Positions 61,295-64,000 of a DNA stretch of 64,000 nt are shown piece after piece. Every line of letters begins with the position of its first letter. Positions within the stretch are counted from its first letter, which is position 1. The notes below the pieces were generated by a model. It did no database searches. It was not told the DNA's origin and was given only the letters and a program-made list of their open reading frames with translations. The position numbers and the translations under genes were made by a program. The stretch is taken from NCBI RefSeq assembly GCF_008710285.1, contig NZ_VYQF01000003.1, forward strand, positions 310,001-374,000. The letters are read 5' to 3'. The stretch comes from Ginsengibacter hankyongi (GTDB lineage: Bacteria; Bacteroidota; Bacteroidia; Chitinophagales; Chitinophagaceae).

Positions 61295-61942
61295 ATGGCA
61301 ACCATCCCTTCGGGAATACTCGGGCATTTTATAGGAAAGGCAGGCAATGTCAGCGGCTATATGCGCAACGGAAAAAACTTTCTGCGCAGCAGGCCCCGCA
61401 AAAGCAGGAAGCCGGCAAGCCCTGCGAGGCTGGCCCAACAGCAAAAGATAAAGGTGTGCGGTGAATTTACAAGAGCGTTCACAGGCACGGGATTTTTTAA
61501 TATTACATTCCCGGCGTATGGCCATACGGGCTCGGGCTACAACAGGGCTACCAGTGCTTTGCTGAACCTGGCCATAACGGGAGCCTACCCGGATACTGCG
61601 CTCAGCTACGCGCAGGTGCTGGTATCAAAAGGGCAATTGCCTCCGGCACAGGATGCAACCGCAACGAATGATGCGGAAGGAAACATCTATTTCAACTGGA
61701 CTGACAATTCCGGCGATGGTACGGCAAAGAAAAATGACCGGGCTATTATGGTTGCCTATTCCCCTGAAACCAAACAGGCCGTGTTCGCCTTCAGCGATGC
61801 CGAAAGAAAAGATGAAATGGCAATACTGGGAACCGGTTCAATAAAAGGAGCCGTGCAAACCTGGCTCGGGTTTCTAAGCGCCGATGAAACCCATGCGGCT
61901 AACAGCGTTTATACCGGGGAGCTGGTTTTAAGTAAAATTTAG
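61295..61942 (+). CDS. DUF6266 family protein
   Basis: 215 residues, no signal peptide. Signature MATIPSGILGHFIGKAGNVSGYMRNG then FLRSRPRKSRKPASPARLAQQQK, and a C-terminal beta-rich part (VQTWLGFLSADETHAANSVY). DUF6266 is a Bacteroidota family of unknown role, often several copies per genome. This gene is clearly GC-richer than its neighbours and differs in codon use, suggesting transfer or unusual selection. Confidence 0.9.
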   Translation: MATIPSGILGHFIGKAGNVSGYMRNGKNFLRSRPRKSRKPASPARLAQQQKIKVCGEFTRAFTGTGFFNITFPAYGHTGSGYNRATSALLNLAITGAYPDTALSYAQVLVSKGQLPPAQDATATNDAEGNIYFNWTDNSGDGTAKKNDRAIMVAYSPETKQAVFAFSDAERKDEMAILGTGSIKGAVQTWLGFLSADETHAANSVYTGELVLSKI

Positions 61943-62060
61943 CCTGGTAGAAATCCAAAAGAACTTAAATCCATACCTTAATATATTTGCGTTATCCTTC
62001 AAATTTTCCTCAAATTCACTTTTTAATTTCGTCCTCACGATAAAATATAAAAAAGCAACT

Positions 62061-62498
62061 ATGAAGAAGATTATTAGCGCCGTGGCAATTTTGTTGGCGA
62101 GTACCGCGTTTGTTTTTTCACAACAACACGAAGGGCATAAACATATCGTTGTTCCCCGAATGGTGAAAACATCTTTATACAAAAAATATCCTGCAGCAAA
62201 GAGAGTAACCTGGGAAAAAGAAAATGGCAACTATGAAGCTAACTGGGGCGGTAAAAGCGGCGAAGCCAATTCTGTACAATTTAAGCCGGACGGAACTTTC
62301 ATTGAAATAGTAAAAGAAATTCCCGTAAATCAATTACCTGAACTTGTAATTGTATATATAAACAAACATTACAAAGAACCAAAAATTACGGAAGCCGGAA
62401 AAGTAACCGATGCGCAGGGAAATTTATTTTATGAAGCCGAGGTTAAAGGAAGGGATGTTATATTTGACAAAGACGGCAAATTCGTAAAAGCGGAATGA
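62061..62498 (+). CDS. PepSY-like domain protein, periplasmic
   Basis: 145 residues with a signal peptide (ISAVAILLASTAFVFSQ). After a His-rich start (QQHEGHKHI) the PepSY-like fold follows: VTWEKENGNYEANWGGKSGEANSVQF, PDGTFIEIVKEIP, DAQGNLFYEAEVKGRDVIFDKDGKF. Bacteroidota members are small beta-lactamase-inhibitor-like proteins of unknown target. Ends in a terminator before the efflux operon. Confidence 0.85.
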   Translation: MKKIISAVAILLASTAFVFSQQHEGHKHIVVPRMVKTSLYKKYPAAKRVTWEKENGNYEANWGGKSGEANSVQFKPDGTFIEIVKEIPVNQLPELVIVYINKHYKEPKITEAGKVTDAQGNLFYEAEVKGRDVIFDKDGKFVKAE

Positions 62499-62525
62499 AT
62501 GTTTTTGATAGCCATCAAATAGTAA

Positions 62526-62552
62526 CTGCCTCAACAATTGAGGCAGCTTTTT
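62526..62552 (+). terminator. Rho-independent terminator after the PepSY-like gene
   Basis: 9-bp perfect stem CTGCCTCAA / TTGAGGCAG, loop CAA, then a T-run. The next gene starts 22 bp later. Confidence 0.9.
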
Positions 62553-62573
62553 ATTATCATATTGTTGTTTTAA

Positions 62574-63827
62574 ATGTCTAAAAAATTATCTTTCTTTTTT
62601 TTCTTATTTATTATACCTGTATTCTTATTCAGCCAGGCGAAAGACCTCTCCTATTATATAAACAATTCTCTTTCTAACAGTCCGCAGTTATACGAATACA
62701 ATAACCTTATTGCGTCTAACCGCATAGACAGTGAGCTAATAGTTGCGGGCAATAGGTTCCAGGTTACGGGAAACAGCAATTCGTACTATGCCCCCATTAT
62801 CAACGGCTATGGATATGACGTAGCGATTACTAACGGGCAGCAGCTGGAGGCCTTAGTAGCGGTGAACAAGCAAATTTATAATAAACGAAATTTAAGCTTG
62901 CAGTTTGAAAACCTTCGGCTGCAAAGAGATTCGTTGCATGTATCATCTGCTATAACTACACAGGATATACGAAGATCGGTCATCTCCCAATACATAACCG
63001 CTTATGGGGATCAGCTTCAGCTCGATTTTAATGATGAAGTAATTGCTTTGCTCGCTAAAGAAGATTCCGTTTTAGAGAAACTTACACAAAAGAACGTATA
63101 TAAGCAGGCGGATTATTTATCTTTCCTGGTAACGCTTCAGCAGCAACAGCTAACCCGCAGCCAGCTTGCCGTACAATATAAAAATGATTATGCTCTTTTA
63201 AATTACCTGGCCGGGATTGTGGACACCGCCACCATGAGGCTGGCAGAACCTGCAATAACAGCTGTTACAAACCTCGTTTATGATAGCTCTGCCTTTTTAC
63301 TTAAATACCAAATTGACAGTCTTCGTCTTTTAAATCAAAGATCCCTGGTTAATATAGCCTATCGCCCTAAAGTAAGTCTGTTTGCAGATGCCGGTTACCA
63401 GTCAACATTAACGATTGCTCCTTATAAAAACTTCGGAACCAACATTGGCATCAACCTCAGCATCCCTATTTATGACGGGCATCAGAAACAATTGCAATAC
63501 ACGAAAATAAATATTGCAGAACGAACCCGGCAAAGGCAGAAGGAATTCTTCACCAACCAGCTACAACAGCAGGTGCAGCAATTGCAGCAGCAGCTAACAT
63601 CACTTGAAAGCCTTAACGGTCCTATAAATAAGCAAATTAATTACCTGGAAACATTAATCAGCGTGAATGGAAAATTACTGGAAACAGGAGATATAAAAAT
63701 TACAGATTATGTGCTGGCGTTAAATAATTATATTACTTCAAGAAATCTTGTAGTGCAGAATAGGATAGCAAAATTCCAGATCATTAATCAATTGAATTAC
63801 TGGAATACTAACACTAATACTAAATGA
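62574..63827 (+). CDS. TolC-family outer-membrane efflux protein
   Basis: 417 residues with a signal peptide (LSFFFFLFIIPVFLFSQ). Two related helical/barrel halves as in TolC: YYINNSLSNSPQLYEYNNLI at the start, KPNVSLFADAGYQ-like barrel strand KVSLFADAGYQS, then IGINLSIPIYDGHQKQLQYTKI and a long coiled coil with QQQVQQLQQQLTSLES. Outer-membrane exit duct of an RND-type pump; the membrane-fusion partner follows immediately. Confidence 0.93.
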   Translation: MSKKLSFFFFLFIIPVFLFSQAKDLSYYINNSLSNSPQLYEYNNLIASNRIDSELIVAGNRFQVTGNSNSYYAPIINGYGYDVAITNGQQLEALVAVNKQIYNKRNLSLQFENLRLQRDSLHVSSAITTQDIRRSVISQYITAYGDQLQLDFNDEVIALLAKEDSVLEKLTQKNVYKQADYLSFLVTLQQQQLTRSQLAVQYKNDYALLNYLAGIVDTATMRLAEPAITAVTNLVYDSSAFLLKYQIDSLRLLNQRSLVNIAYRPKVSLFADAGYQSTLTIAPYKNFGTNIGINLSIPIYDGHQKQLQYTKINIAERTRQRQKEFFTNQLQQQVQQLQQQLTSLESLNGPINKQINYLETLISVNGKLLETGDIKITDYVLALNNYITSRNLVVQNRIAKFQIINQLNYWNTNTNTK

Positions 63828-63854
63828 AAGACGAAGAATTATAAAATGTAACTC

Positions 63855-64000
63855 ATGAAAAAAATTTCTGAAACAGGTATTTTACTTTTCTTTTATTTAG
63901 CAATACTCACAATTGGCTGTGGGCAAAAGAACACATCCGATAATGATGAAGCAACGGTACAGCCACGAACACCCGTAACCGTTACTTCAATGAGCTATGA
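63855..64000 (+). CDS. RND efflux membrane-fusion protein, N-terminal part
   Basis: First 48 codons only; runs off the window. Lipobox in AILTIGC (Cys22) after a signal segment, followed by TPVTVTSMSY, the strand that starts the barrel-sandwich domain of HlyD/AcrA-like proteins. 27 bp after the TolC gene, as in a typical efflux operon (tolC, mfp, RND pump). Confidence 0.8.
   Translation, partial: MKKISETGILLFFYLAILTIGCGQKNTSDNDEATVQPRTPVTVTSMSY

Overview
The window is AT-rich chromosomal DNA from a member of the Bacteroidota, most likely the family Chitinophagaceae (order-level call firm, family-level call inferred). Support: TonB-dependent receptors, a type IX secretion sorting domain, Bacteroidota-only families (DUF4382, DUF6266, Pr6Pr, the HU/CCDC81-like protein, BlaI-M56 pairs), almost no Shine-Dalgarno sequences, and promoters of the TTG / TAnnTTTG type (clear before rpsO and the BlaI gene). 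No tRNA, rRNA or CRISPR array was seen.

Layout. 1-4.5 kb: 3' end of a TonB receptor, a DUF4382 lipoprotein, a Pr6Pr membrane-protein gene broken by an in-frame stop, and an M48 lipoprotein protease. 4.6-10.4 kb (minus): plsY, prmA, pnp, rpsO, a membrane protein and a class A beta-lactamase-like serine hydrolase. 10.5-14.1 kb: a polysaccharide deacetylase and two glycosyltransferases. 14.1-21 kb: ftsE, a BlaI-type repressor with two operators and a very unusual M56 peptidase/amidase/TonB-C fusion, then purM, ribF and holA. 21-26 kb: a coiled-coil membrane protein, a lipoprotein MsrB lacking its zinc cysteines, a secreted M43 protease, a glutaminyl cyclase and a methyltransferase. 26.3-33.3 kb: a DUF58 / transglutaminase / MoxR / TPR operon. 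33.6-46.8 kb: a small secreted peptide gene, DUF2809, DinB, an HU-like membrane protein, a large TPR protein paired with an outer-membrane barrel, DoxX, thioesterase, LysR with YeiH, a two-component system and a PAP2 phosphatase.

47.1-60.2 kb is a defence island, all on the minus strand. Six genes (hsdR, tcmP, a three-Cys-motif Gp37/68 protein, hsdS, an AAA ATPase and an HNH nuclease) are packed with -4 to +2 bp spacing. They are followed by a decayed hsdM/hsdS scrap, a reverse transcriptase resembling the antiviral Drt2 family with a structured leader, a second hsdM scrap, a GxxExxY gene bracketed by direct repeats, and finally the only intact hsdM. The leader of the reverse transcriptase holds a stop-free frame of exactly 40 codons on the sense strand, which suggests a DRT2-type template RNA for a never-ending repeat gene. 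Restriction-modification, tcm/TcmP, AAA-HNH and reverse-transcriptase modules thus appear to have been nested into one locus.

60.2-64 kb: a long sparse region with only small doubtful ORFs, a GC-rich DUF6266 gene, a PepSY-like protein, and the start of a TolC / membrane-fusion efflux operon that runs off the window.
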